Shown here in pieces: positions 44,803 through 55,778 of a DNA stretch of 64,000 nt; the stretch's first letter is position 1; each line of letters starts with the position of its first letter. This DNA is from Elmis aenea (Eukaryota; Arthropoda; Insecta; Coleoptera; Elmidae), in contig OX393576.1 of the NCBI GenBank assembly GCA_947652605.1, forward strand, positions 11,682,575-11,746,574, written 5' to 3'. The notes below the pieces were generated by a model. The model was given only the letters and a program-made list of their open reading frames with translations, did no database searches and was not told the DNA's origin. Both the position numbers and the translations under genes were made by a program.

Positions 44803-47092
44803 ACAGATTTAATTACAATTGAGAATAACATAAGTCTGTTTACATTCTTATTAACGATAAATACACATTGGAATGATAAAATTCACGGATTGAAGCTTTA
44901 AACTTTAAAAAAGAAAGTTTATGCAATAAAACTAAGCCGATTAAACGAAGTAATAAATCTTTAAGAGTTACACGATTTATTTCAACTACGTGTTTTGTAA
45001 TTTATATTCATTTTTATTAAATAGTTTCGACTTTCGTATGCAAAGAGTGTCACAGAGTCTTATGCAAAATAAAATGTAAAAAGTCTCGAAGTTAGACCAG
45101 ACACAGTTATTGTTTTTTAATTAAAATTGTTTATCTTTTTTTTTGTAGCTTAAAGTCAAACCAATAACTTTTGCGACGCAGTGGATGAACTAAAGTTTAT
45201 TAAATCATTGGCCACAATTACATGGAACTTAAAACCTACACCCAAGCACATTTATCTCAAAATAAAACGACATTCAGTAGACGGCTCTCCGACATAACCA
45301 TAAAAATAAAATTTATATTGTTGCTAGACGCCTTTTTCGTATGTTTTTGAGCAAAAACAGCCCATAAATAATTTTTACTTGTCTTTTAAAGTGGACATTT
45401 AATGATAATCTAGACGTTTCCATTATTTTTCCAGAGCCTGAGTTTACACAGGGTGTCTTAAAAACCATCAACAAGTCAAGTATCTCATTTGCCTTTAGAA
45501 ATAAGTCCACAAATTTTGAATAGATATTATTAAATTGATAAAAATACTGAAATTAGCATAAAATTTGCCTCTCGTCAATAATACAAGATGTTATAATTGG
45601 GGGTTACTTTTTAAAACTCTGTACTTTTAAATTTGAATACCTAATCAAAAAGTATGTAGCACAAAGAGGCAGGCGACCTAAGGAAAGAATGTAAGCCCAG
45701 GCTGTAAACATAGTCAAATTTAAATTTATTTTATCTACAGATTTTCAACCGGCAAATTTGAGTTGCTTTGAGAATATCTTAAAGTTTGTCCAGAGTCTAC
45801 TCCCTTCGCATGCATTCATTAACGTAAAAACTGGCTTAAAGGAAATTTTGTTTGTTTTTGCAGCTCTAAAAAAGCCAATTTCCCAAACGACGCCTATAGT
45901 TTTCCAACGCATGCATTCAGAAACTTTAAAACTGTGTCGCTTTTTTACTGAAACGATAAACCTTTTGTAATACAGTTTATAGTGGTTGTAGTATTTCATT
46001 GATCCAATACAAAAATAATAAATGAATATTTTATAACCGGTAAAGTACAAATATGTGCTCGCTCTAGAAAGTTAATGTCCCTTGATACGTTCTGTTTTAT
46101 TTGAAAAGTACGTGTACATAATTTATGACGTCCTCTTTTAATCTCCCATAGAGTGATGTAGAAAATAAACTGGAAGAGAGGCTAATGTGGTGTAACGGGA
46201 TAATCAGTTTTCCTTCTGAGTGAATATACTTATTTGCTCAACGGTTCTGATGGAACTTGCAGTAAATTTTCCACCTCACAAATGCTTATCAACTTTTGTA
46301 CACTTGACAAAAACGACCTTCTATAATTCATACACTTCATGTATTTGTTTCTGCTCAAATTATTAACTTATGTAAAGAAGTCACAATATTTCAATATTGC
46401 TTGTATTAAATCTGATTGTATTCTCCAACACAATAAAATATAAATATACTGAAAAAGATTTCAAGACTAAACTTAATTAATTTTTAATAGTAGATCCGCC
46501 TTTAAGTATCATGCGATTTGAACAGCCTTTTATGAAAACAAATTATTGTTCATTACTAACAATAAGTAAAGAAAACACAGGGTTAAATCAAACTTTTTTT
46601 AAACCCCAACTTCCTTTGACAACTAGGTACCTATTTATTCATGAGCTTCCCTACAGTCTTAAATTATAAGAAAACAAGTTTTATTAAAGTATAATATTTC
46701 TCCACATAGACTGTGCCTTTTTTCGCCTGAGACTTGTTGAGATTTGGAAATAAATAAAAGTTGCAGAGTCCTAAACTAGGAATACAAAAATAGGATGTTA
46801 AGACAAGACCACAATCCTGGATAATTTGTTAAACTTTATAGATGTTATGCCCTTTGCAACTGCCATGACAGCAATGTTTTTCGCCATAAAGAATTTGATC
46901 TTTATCTTGTAAAGCAATTTTCGAATTTGGTATAGTTTTACCATAAGCATTTTTGTAATTGTTAAATTTGTATGCACGTATTTAACCAATAAGATTTCTT
47001 TTACATCCCACAGTAGCGAGCAGAATTTTGCAAAAAATTAAGTTTTGGATTTTTTTGTAGGTGGAGATCCCCAGTGGCGGATCTTGATTTTG
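44803..47092. other. intron 1 stretch with minor element scraps
   Basis: Mostly featureless AT-rich DNA. A solo ACAGGGTGTCTTAAAAACC end occurs near 45449, and a short KRGRRPKERM-like RTE tail at about 45665-45690. No exon seen; the ORFs at 45745-46050 are overlapping readings without known homology. Confidence 0.4.
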
Positions 47093-47160
47093 TGGAGCCC
47101 CAGGCACAACCTGATCTGGAGGCCCCCTATTGACCTACTACCTTACTAATGGGAATGGGA
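47093..47160. mobile_element. solo hAT-like left end
   Basis: CAGTGGCGGATCTTGATTTT followed by GGAGCCCCAGGC resembles the CAGTGGCG termini seen at 13338 and near 26010. No matching right end was found nearby. Confidence 0.45.
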
Positions 47161-47358
47161 ATGGGATGGTTCACTAAAATGAAGAATGCAAAAAATCATA
47201 ACGTTTTTTATTTTTGGAATCAACAAAACCAAACACAAAAATAAGATACGGAAATAAAAATATATTCTCGGGTACTAGAAAAAAATCACATTTCCATTAA
47301 AAAGAAAAAATCACGTCTCAGATAAAAAAAATCACAGTAAAATTCTGCATCATACAGT

Positions 47359-47640
47359 ACAGGGTGGTCCAAGTTCGATGGAATTACATGGGTATCTCGC
47401 TTAATAGTCAAGATAGAGAAACGGTTAAATTGCCAAAAATGTGCAGTTTTTTTAGGGCAAACTCAGAATCGTTTTCAAAAATATCATTTCCGGTTTTTGA
47501 GTTATTAAAGAAAAACTGTTTTTTTTTGTTATATTTGTAATGTGTCAGATCTCCCTTATTGTTTTAAATATCGAAAAAGTTTATGTAAATTATTTTTAGA
47601 TATTTTTAGTACCTAGATTTTTTATGGAAATTCCTGATGG
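47359..47640. mobile_element. solo arm of the FB9 family
   Basis: TACAGGGTGGTCCAAGTTCG, then CATGGGTATCTCGCTTAA, TCAAGATAGAGAAACGGTTA and ATCATTTCCGGTTTTTGAGT follow the arms of 62430-63075 almost base for base, through to ATATCGAAAAAGTTTATG. No inverse partner follows. Confidence 0.8.
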
Positions 47641-49429
47641 ACCCACCGCATGGACTCAACTTCTGAAGAAGGGTTTCTGTGAAATACCTTTTTTTTTTCA
47701 TAAAATGACAACGTTTGCACTTCTCCAAACACTGCTATATCTCGTAGAGTTTTAAATAATTTTTTTATTAAAATTAAATGAATTCTTAATTACTTTTGAA
47801 CGATTACAACCAAATTGCACAATAAAGCAGTAAAAAACTAATTTACATTTTACTTTAAAAAAAATAGCAGTAAATAATAAATCCTTAATTTTATGTTTTA
47901 AATTCTAGATCTCTATAAATTAATATACAAATAATATAAAATATACATGTTATTTAATAATTATAAACTGTGAAACATTAAAATGTTACATTAAGTTATT
48001 GTTTTATTAAATATTTTGACATATTTATAAAAAAAATCATCTGATTTTTGACATCTGCAATTGTGTAAATTGTTGTTAATAATTTTTTTAATTTTTAAAC
48101 AAAATTCAAGTTCTTTCTATATTACAACCGCACTTGTTCCAGTCATGTTTTTGTTAAACAAAAGTGTATATTTCTAGTTCTACTACACGTTTAATTGTGT
48201 AAAAGACAAGAAAATTTTAATTAAAGATTTTAACTGTTATAATAAAATGTAAATAACTGACAAAAAGCGCAAACAAGAATATAATTTACACAAAATTTTC
48301 TAATTTAACTTTGCACAAAGTTGCTCAACAAATAAGTTTTTGTGAAAGAGCTTTTACAAAGTATAGTTTATTTTATTATCTTATTCAAGATTACCCAATT
48401 AAAATATAATGAGCCTTACAATACGATGTAACAGAATGCATTTAAAATGAGTGCAAAATTTAATTACGTTTGAATAATGTGTTGAAAGAGTCATTCTTGT
48501 TCGCGTGAACACCAATTATATTTCTGTTGGTGTCAGAAGGCATTAAATAATATTTGGGACAAATGTTTTAGCAAAATATTTATGAAAGATATTTGGTGAC
48601 AAGAAAAGAAGTAAATAAAAATATTTGTAGCAACTTTCCACTATATTATGGTCTTAGGAAAGTTATGGTTTTTAATTTTTATATTGATAATCAACACAAG
48701 ATTGTTCCAAAAAAACCAAATTACGATAAATGAGATTCTACAGTGCGATTGTTTATTTGTAACATCCTGTATAATCAAATTTCCTATTTTCTTAAATAAA
48801 GTTTATATGCATCATCCTTATCTCTTAGCGCCAAACACTTATCAAGCAAATTTCATTTTGTGCCGGCCTTAAAATCAGCATTTTTATAGCTTTATTCAGT
48901 TAAATTAATTTCCGTTCTGTTGGAACGGATGATAACCATAAATATAAGGAATGTCTTGCTTGCAATGTATATTTGCTTCTCAATCGATATAACCCAAGTC
49001 CATAATTTACATTTCGCGATATCTCTTTGATCCACATTCGAACTACGCAATGCAAAAAGTTATTTTTCTTTTTGAGATCAAATACAAGTCTAAGTAATTT
49101 TGTTTCAATAATGCTAAACAAATAATGTTCTTTGGGTATTATCCAAAAAATATTTCTATTGTGAGTTGAATGTATTAAAAAACTTTATTATACGATATGG
49201 GTGATTTTATTGTCATAACATTGACATAGCTTAAGTTGAAAGGGTGGAATTATGAAAAAATACCGTTTAAAAATATTGACAGCCATTTTTAACAAAAAAA
49301 AATTGAAAATTGGCAATGTTTTAAATTAAAATATATTTTTAAAAAAAAGTAGGTGATGTAAGTCTGAATGGTTGCTCTAAAGTTTTGAAAACCAATACAT
49401 TATCGCTCCAAAGCTCTAGACTCTAGATT
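47641..49429. other. intron 1 stretch, nothing recognised
   Basis: Very AT-rich, with long A/T runs near 47860-48360. No exon or repeat could be supported. Confidence 0.45.
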
Positions 49430-50160
49430 ATAAATTCTAAAATCGTGTAGGCTGCGACCTCTTTTGGTAAAATTTTCTACTTATATTTTGTACCAGGAGC
49501 ACATAAAGGAGGTGACGAGAAAGCTACGACATATGCGACTGTTACACATAGCGTGTTAAAAAGAAACAAACAGCGTCTTGAATTTCTAGACTAGATATAA
49601 GTATCGACGTCTGACAGAAAATCTATCTCCTTCTAACTCATCAACAATGTAGCGTACATTTGATGTCCGTATTTGAAGCATGTTTACATTCTTTCAACCA
49701 TAACAGCTGATCTTAAATGATTTTAAAAAGTTAAATTTTAGCCTTAATAACGTCATTCAGAGTAAAATAAGAAATATATGCCTCATGAATTTAAATATTC
49801 TTTTAATAAATGCAAAATTCATGATATACATTAAGAAAAGTTTAGCATTACAAAACACGCGGTAATTTCAAAAATTAAAAACTACTTATAACTTTTCTCA
49901 GACCTTGGACTATTTTTTAAATAACAATAATTATTTAACGTCAGTTGATTGAAATAACGATTAACAAGTTTTTAATAAAACGTGTGAATGGAATATTGTA
50001 ATTTTTTTAAATTTACAATATTGTGCCTACAGTCTTTGGGAAAAATTTTGAAGCTATCTCCATATTATCTAAAAATTTTAAAGACGTCCTAAACAATGCA
50101 TTTCCAGCTAAAATTTGCTTAAACAGCCTAAAACAGTTCTTCAAAGTTACATTAAAGTAA
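49430..50160. repeat. direct duplication D1, first copy
   Basis: About 730 bp repeated at 50502-51210, offset about 1072 bp. Shared landmarks: AATCGTGTAGGCTG, GTACCAGGAGCACATAAAGG, CTACGACATATGCGACTGT, ATCTCCTTCTAACTCAT, AACCATAACAGCTGATCTTA. Copies differ at very roughly 15% of sites by eye, so the duplication is old. Neither copy has an ORF. Confidence 0.75.
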
Positions 50161-50335
50161 TTTTCAGTTAATGAATTAATTTTAAAAAATATACATTTAC
50201 TAAAACAGAAATTTAAGGGGTACAAAATATTTATTTTAACTTCACAACTTTAATGCTATAAGGTAATAAAAAATACGTTTGATAAATTTGTCCTTCATGT
50301 TGAAAAATACAGATTTTACGTACGAAAAAAGTATG

Positions 50336-50500
50336 CAGGGTGTTCAGAAAAAAAAAATCAAACTAAAACCTTCATATACGTTTGCTAGAATATTTTTGAA
50401 CTTTGACACTTAGTATAATTCTAATAGGAGAAACGAAATTTTATGTGTTAAGGGCTAAGTTAAATGATTTTTTGTAAGGTGTAATGTGGCCCGCGAACTA
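50336..50500. mobile_element. solo CAGGGTGTTC end
   Basis: GCAGGGTGTTCAGAAAAAAA begins a segment that separates the two D1 copies. It resembles a foldback terminus but has no visible partner. Confidence 0.35.
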
Positions 50501-50501
50501 T

Positions 50502-51210
50502 ACATTATAAATACTAAAATCGTGTAGGCTGAGCCCTCTGTTGGTGACATTTTGTACTTATATATTGTACCAGGAGCACATAAAGGAGGTGGCAAGAACG
50601 CTACGACATATGCGACTGTAACAACCTACGTGTTAAAAAGAAACAAACGACACCTTGCATTTCTGAACTAGATATAAGCACCAACGTCCGATAGCAACTC
50701 GATCTCCTTCTAACTCATTAATAATGTAGCGTACATTGGATGTCCGTATCTTGAGCATATTTACATTCATTCAACCATAACAGCTGATCTTAAACAATTT
50801 TAAAATTTTAGCCTTAATAACGTCATTCGGGGTAAAATAAGAAATATTTGCCTTATAAACTTATATAATCTTTCAAAAAATGCAAAATTCAAAACATAAA
50901 TTGAGAAAAGTTCTACATTAAAAAACACGCGGTAATTTCAAAAATTTAAAACTGTTTATTACTTTTCTCATAACTTGGACTATTTTTTAAATAACAATTA
51001 TTTACTCTCAGTTGGTTGAAATAATGATTAAAACGTTTAGAATAAAACGTGTAAATGGATTTGTTTGCCATTTTCTTAAATTTACAATATTTTGGCTATA
51101 GTCTTTGGGGAAAATTTTGCAATGGTGTCCATATTGTTTAAAAATAAATAATACATTTCCAGCAAAAGTTGCTCAAAAAGGCCTTAAACAGCTCTTCGAA
51201 AAACATTACA
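50502..51210. repeat. direct duplication D1, second copy
   Basis: Second copy of 49430-50160. Its last 130 bp (TTGCAATGGTGTCCATATT...ACATTTCCAGC) recur twice more in degenerate form at about 51250-51390 and 51420-51500, which makes a short tandem series. Confidence 0.7.
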
Positions 51211-51549
51211 AGGGTATAATAACCTTGCACGTATTTTGACATAAATTTAAAGTTTTGCAATGGTCTCCATATTTTCTAAAAATCCTTAGAACGCCATAAG
51301 CAATGCATTTCCAGCTTAAGTTTGTACAAAAACGTCCTGAAGCAATTGTTTACAGCCCTTCAAAAATTTTGACAAATATTACAAGGGTATAGGTGCATTT
51401 TTATTTGACAAAAATTCAAAAATTTTGCAATGATCGTCATATTTTCAGAAAATATTAAAAATACTGCAAGCAATGCAAAAATTTCTTTGGTTGATTTAAA
51501 AACAATCTAAAATACTTTTTGTAAGTCTTTAAATTTTTAACTGTAATCC

Positions 51550-52140
51550 AAGTTCCTAGACGCACATTTTTATTTTGTTAAACTTAATTTTGTTTTGTCT
51601 TATTTTATTTTAAAGAACCCCAAGTAAGTATTAAAATTTTATATTTCCGTGGCACGTCAATTAGGTTTGAGTTCGCGAATAATTACGTTAGCAAGTCAAT
51701 AATGACACGAACAGAGGATTGTATTTCAAGCAACCACTTGTCATATCCATTAATCATATTTATACACTATATCTCTCTGAAGTACATAATAGCTTTTGTT
51801 TATGCGATATGCATGCAAATATTGGAGACCCAATTAAGTTAACGTGTATTTGATTTCATTCAACCGAGGGCGATTGCGAAAATATTGCAGGTGCAGATGA
51901 CGTTTAGGTGTCAACCGCTTTAAGAAGAGCATACTCAAATATTGAAAATGGTAAAAAACTCTATATTATCAAATAGAACTGAGGACCTATTTGTTTAGAA
52001 CACTACTCACTTTTTAAGTTTTTTTAGCAGCAGGACGTTTGATGGTTTCATCATAGGTGGGGTTTAATAAACGGTAAAAAGAGCTGAAGACCTTTTTTTT
52101 TCGCACAAAATGTACAGTTCTCCAGCTCTATAAGAACAAA
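51550..52140. other. intron 1 stretch with an octamer motif
   Basis: Less repetitive than its neighbours. ATGCAAAT (octamer/POU type) at 51813-51820 in ATATGCATGCAAATATTG, and CGCGAATAATTACG near 51680. Possible regulatory DNA; no more can be said from sequence. Confidence 0.25.
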
Positions 52141-52201
52141 TTGCGAACCTATGGGGGGTTCTGATCCCCTAACCTAACCTAACCTCCCTGCCTACGCCAC
52201 T
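52141..52201. mobile_element. solo hAT-like right end with CCTAA tract
   Basis: The sequence ends CCCTGCCTACGCCACTG, the inverse of a CAGTGGCGTAGGC terminus. It contains three CCTAA units at 52168-52185. The left partner was not found. Confidence 0.4.
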
Positions 52202-52369
52202 GTAAACATTATTTAACTTACCACTGTGTTAGCAAAACGCATTGATGTGCTACTGAAAAAACTGACAACCGCTAACAAATATTGTAAATCGCCTGTAATT
52301 TTAAAATTAGCGCGAAATTGAAACACCATACAATAGTTTTTTATGGCACTGTAATTCATTTTATTTTAG

Positions 52370-52455
52370 AACTGGATTCGGATTCGTAAAATAATCGTGG
52401 ATTCGATTCGGATTCTTCGAATCCAATAAGACAGAATCTTCTCAAACCCTAGTCA
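52370..52455. mobile_element. hAT-like end with GATTCGGATTC array
   Basis: Four or five GATTCG/CGAATC boxes followed by TTCTCAAACCCTAG. This is the same layout as the right end at 39643 (box array, then CTCAACCCTG). No left end identified. Confidence 0.45.
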
Positions 52456-53094
52456 CAGGTAGTGACGTCAAAAGAATAATTCTTGTTTAGTCTGATGATA
52501 ATTCTTCAGGATTACTTCATTATTATCCCTTATACATTGCTGCTGTTAAATTTCATCTGTTCGAGGAAGTATGCAGCTACAATGTATCCTATCGCCGTTC
52601 AGTTGTTAAACTTTTTCAATAAAAGGCGCTAAACAGATTACATTATCGGAGTTCCTAAAGGAACAGCTGCAAAAATGCGATATTAAATCAGGACGTTGGA
52701 GCCACGAAGACGTCGTCGCGAAATAGCATTAAGATTAAATTATTTCCACAACACGAAAACTTTTTAAGCTTTGTATTTTATTGAATTCGGAGTCTCCACT
52801 TAAAACAACTTTGGGCGAGAATAATACGATACTCTTCTAAAATTGCGTATTTTTGTTTCAGTTCTTAAGCTGATAAGACTTCGCCCAAATTCCTGAAGCT
52901 AAACGATTCCTTGTTTATCATGGGGAAGGAAAACTAAGACAGTTTATTGAGATATTTTGGCTAAACGGAGAAAGGGAATTAAAAAACTGACAATGTCGTT
53001 TAGAATTACTTTAAAATTTAAAGATAAATGTATTAATATACTACTCAGAATTATGCAGGAACGACGCTACATTTAAATTGTCCACAAATTAATC
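52456..53094. other. stretch upstream of the second jockey fragment
   Basis: Nothing clearly coding. Part of it may be 5' sequence of the degraded jockey copy, but I could not read pol motifs here. Confidence 0.35.
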
Positions 53095-53885
53095 GTTGAC
53101 ATAAAAGCAGGAGTGCCTCAAGGAAGTGTTTTAGGTCCAGTGCTATATTTATTGTACACGGCCGACTTACCAACTACTACTAACACAGTAGTTGCCACAT
53201 TTGCCGACGATACTGCTATACTGGCAAGCCATTGTGACCCTGTTACTGCCACACATCGCCTGCAAGAAAGTATTAACCACAACACTGGCTAAAAAAATAT
53301 CATGTGAAAGCAAATGAAACAAAATCGATACATGTTACATGTACGATGAAAAGAGACAGTTGCCCACCAATAACGTTAAATAACCAAACGCTTCCGCAAG
53401 AAACCTGAGCGAAGTATCTTGGTATGCACCTAGATCGACGACTGACGTGGAAGCCGCACATCGTTGCCAAACGCAAACAACTTAATTTAAAATTCAAACA
53501 GCTCTACTGGCTTCTTGGTCAAAATTCGCAACTGACCACAGAAAACAAGCTTCTGGTGTATAAAACTATATTGAAGCCCATCTGGACGTGCGGAATTCAG
53601 ATTTGGGGATCAACAAGTTCATCAAATATTGAAATACTGCAAAGGTTTCAGTCAAAAACGATGCGCACTATAGCCAAAGCTCCGTGGTATGTATCAAACA
53701 AACTCATCCATAGCGACTTTAATATAAGTACAGTGCGCGAAGAAATAACCAACTATAGTAAAAAATACTAACACCGTTTGGAAGTGCATCCCAATTTAAG
53801 TGCTTTAAATCTGCTAGACAATGGTAGTGAAGTGCGTCGGTTAAAACGTTTTACACCATTGGATTTAAGTTTTAGATTTACCTAA
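53095..53885 (+). pseudogene. jockey-like pol fragment
   Basis: Plus strand: [20 protein letters not shown], then [13 protein letters not shown] (FADD active site), a broken stretch with stops at about 53290-53400, then MHLDRRLTWKPHIVAKRKQL, LKPIWTCGIQIWGSTSSSNI, TMRTIAKAPWYVSN and a C-terminus ending in LKRFTPLDLSFRFT and a stop near 53885. Related to the copy at 31.2-32.6 kb but not the same element. 5'-truncated. Confidence 0.85.
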
Positions 53886-55254
53886 TTCTAGTAATTTAAG
53901 TGACTTTTAACTAGTAACTAGCTCTTAACTATTAAGGTAGTAATAAGTTAGTTATGTAAAATATGTTAGGTTGCTATTACTGGACAACAAAACCTTCTCA
54001 TGTCTAGATTGTCAACAAATTTGCCTATTGCTTCATGGTAAGTAGATTGCAAATATAACTTAGGAAGTTAAAAAAAAAACAAATTAGTCAGACAAAGCTT
54101 AATACATAAAATGTATAAAAATTCATTGATTAGGCGTTGATGCATTTTTAGATAACTCCATCAACTAACAACACTCATTTCGTATTGTTTTTAGTCGCAT
54201 TTTAAGAAAGAGATCTAACAGAATTTAATATTGCACAGCACGTAGGCACCTCGATAAATAATAAGGGTTTAAATTCTACCCACACCTCGTTTTAGGATTT
54301 GCAATTTAGTAAGCGCAGAATGAATCTACCGTAATCAGTTTATTCCAAGGTAAATGTTTGTTGGGTAAATACGAAAGGTCGTGTGGCCCTTTTGCCACTA
54401 GAGATGCACCACAACGGCATATCCTCCAGAATGGCCTCTCAGAGGGTCAATATGTACCGTCCTCACCCGACAGTTTCATTTGTAAAGTTGGTTAGGGAAG
54501 AGAAACAAATAAGCAACTCTTTAATATTGTTGCTTGCGTATTTGTACTTATAAACAATCAATAAATTGTGCTTTTGTATAGAAAAAACCTTAATACTAAT
54601 AGATATAATTAAGTAAATAATGGTTAAAAAAAAATAGAATTTACCATAATCGATTTTAAAAATACGTTTTAAACTCATGACTACTGTATATGCAATTGAA
54701 GTGGTTTGCTTAAATAATTTTTAAAGTTTTGTTTAAAACTAAGTCTTGGTTAATATTTCTTTAACTAATAAACCATACTGTACTCAGTTCTTCATGATAT
54801 AAATTTGAAGTTTTATATTCACCGAGATATTAAACTAACATTGGAAACGAAATAAAAAACCAATTGCCCCCACTGTCAAGTTTTTAAATTCCAGCAAAAG
54901 GTATACCTAAGCTAGCAAATTTTGAATAATTTTAAAGAGCGTTGAAAAATATTTTTGATTGGTTTCTTAACAACTTGCTAGGCGTTATGCATTTTATGAC
55001 TGTTGTTTAAAGTGTTTTTTTAACAATTCCTAGCATATTTTTTTAATTTTTGAAACATTTCCTAGGGCGTATACTTGACATTTGTTTAAACGTTTTGAAG
55101 AGCTACAAAAATGCTTTGTTTGTCATTCCTAGACACGATAATTAGGCCCATAACTAAATGTTTGATGCATGATGAAGTAGGTACTTCCTGTTAGCTTCGG
55201 AAAGTTTTGTCAAAAGAAGTATGAAAAAAATAAGTAAAGGAGAAAATTCCTTAC
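53886..55254. other. intron 1, first 1.4 kb after the start exon
   Basis: Contains the 3' region of the jockey fragment, then AT-rich DNA. 54365-54475 is an isolated GC-richer block with open reading on both strands (see findings). No confirmed exon. Confidence 0.4.
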
Positions 55255-55512
55255 CTGATTTTTTATTAGCACTATTTCGATTCTTGTTTTTTCTGGGATA
55301 TATATTGATTTTACTATGTCCACAGCCCATGTCTGAGCACTGCACTAGATACAGGAGTGTCACATCGCAGGTGCTTCACAGCCAATACCTGCTGAGGTAG
55401 CACTTGCGATCACATTTTCATCACACATTCTGCCGCATCACCGGCCCAATGATTTTATCAACGGCCTTTGCTTGTCCATCCATCGTGCGTGAATTTTTAA
55501 TGAACCTGCCAT
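55255..55512 (-). CDS. C1orf21-like: C1orf21-like gene, leader and start exon
   Basis: The acceptor ATATTTTTTGCAG|ATGGC starts the exon at 55512 and the donor TCAG|GTAAGG ends it at 55255. The first 182 bases are leader; translation starts at ATG 55330. It encodes 25 residues plus one base: MGCGHSKINIYPRKNKNRNS and then ANKKS. Gly2 with Cys3 and downstream Lys/Arg is a classic N-myristoylation/palmitoylation signal, so the protein should sit on the inner face of membranes. The reading frame is open upstream of the ATG but has no other ATG. The leader has at least two upstream ORFs, one beginning at the first base of the exon. An intron in the leader means the promoter is further upstream. Confidence 0.78.
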
Positions 55513-55778
55513 CTGCAAAAAATATTGTTTTTAATTACTACAGTAAAGCAGCGCATGTATATGAATTTATCATGCAGTTATTCGTTCAACGGTGCATGCG
55601 AAACTTGGATTATAAATAAAGGCCTAGAGACGCAACTGGAAGTATGGGGAAAGAGAATACTCAAGTCAAGATAATACATACAACAATAAAAGAAGAAGAC
55701 TGGCGAAGATTAGGAACGAACTATGAAATCATGGAAGCTTATGGTCTACAAAAAATTGATAACCATTATTATATTGGC
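55513..55778. other. upstream intron or flank of the start exon
   Basis: Begins with the polypyrimidine tract of the leader acceptor on the minus strand. 55620-55770 has coding-like A-rich text on the plus strand that may be a retroelement remnant interrupted by FB8. Confidence 0.35.

Larger units (their letters stand above)
6266..55512 (-). other. C1orf21-like: gene span: C1orf21-like acylated protein
   Basis: Four exons on the minus strand join without a phase conflict: 55512-55255 (ends phase 1), 11945-11810 (needs two bases, ends phase 2), 9195-9138 (needs one base, ends phase 0) and 7066-6266. Introns are about 43.3, 2.6 and 2.1 kb. The joined product is about 356 aa: MGCGHSK start, basic segment, acidic segment (about residues 27-56), conserved block at about 71-95, then a 266-residue low-complexity tail. 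Vertebrate C1orf21 has the same order of MGC start and SQQ-FF-MLDEKI block near its C-terminus, recalled from family knowledge. Extra phase-compatible exons in intron 1 cannot be excluded. Confidence 0.75.

Noticed and set aside
55404..55619. 71-aa plus ORF
   Set aside because: It is antisense to the leader and start exon, where the minus strand has an acceptor, the MGC start and a donor.
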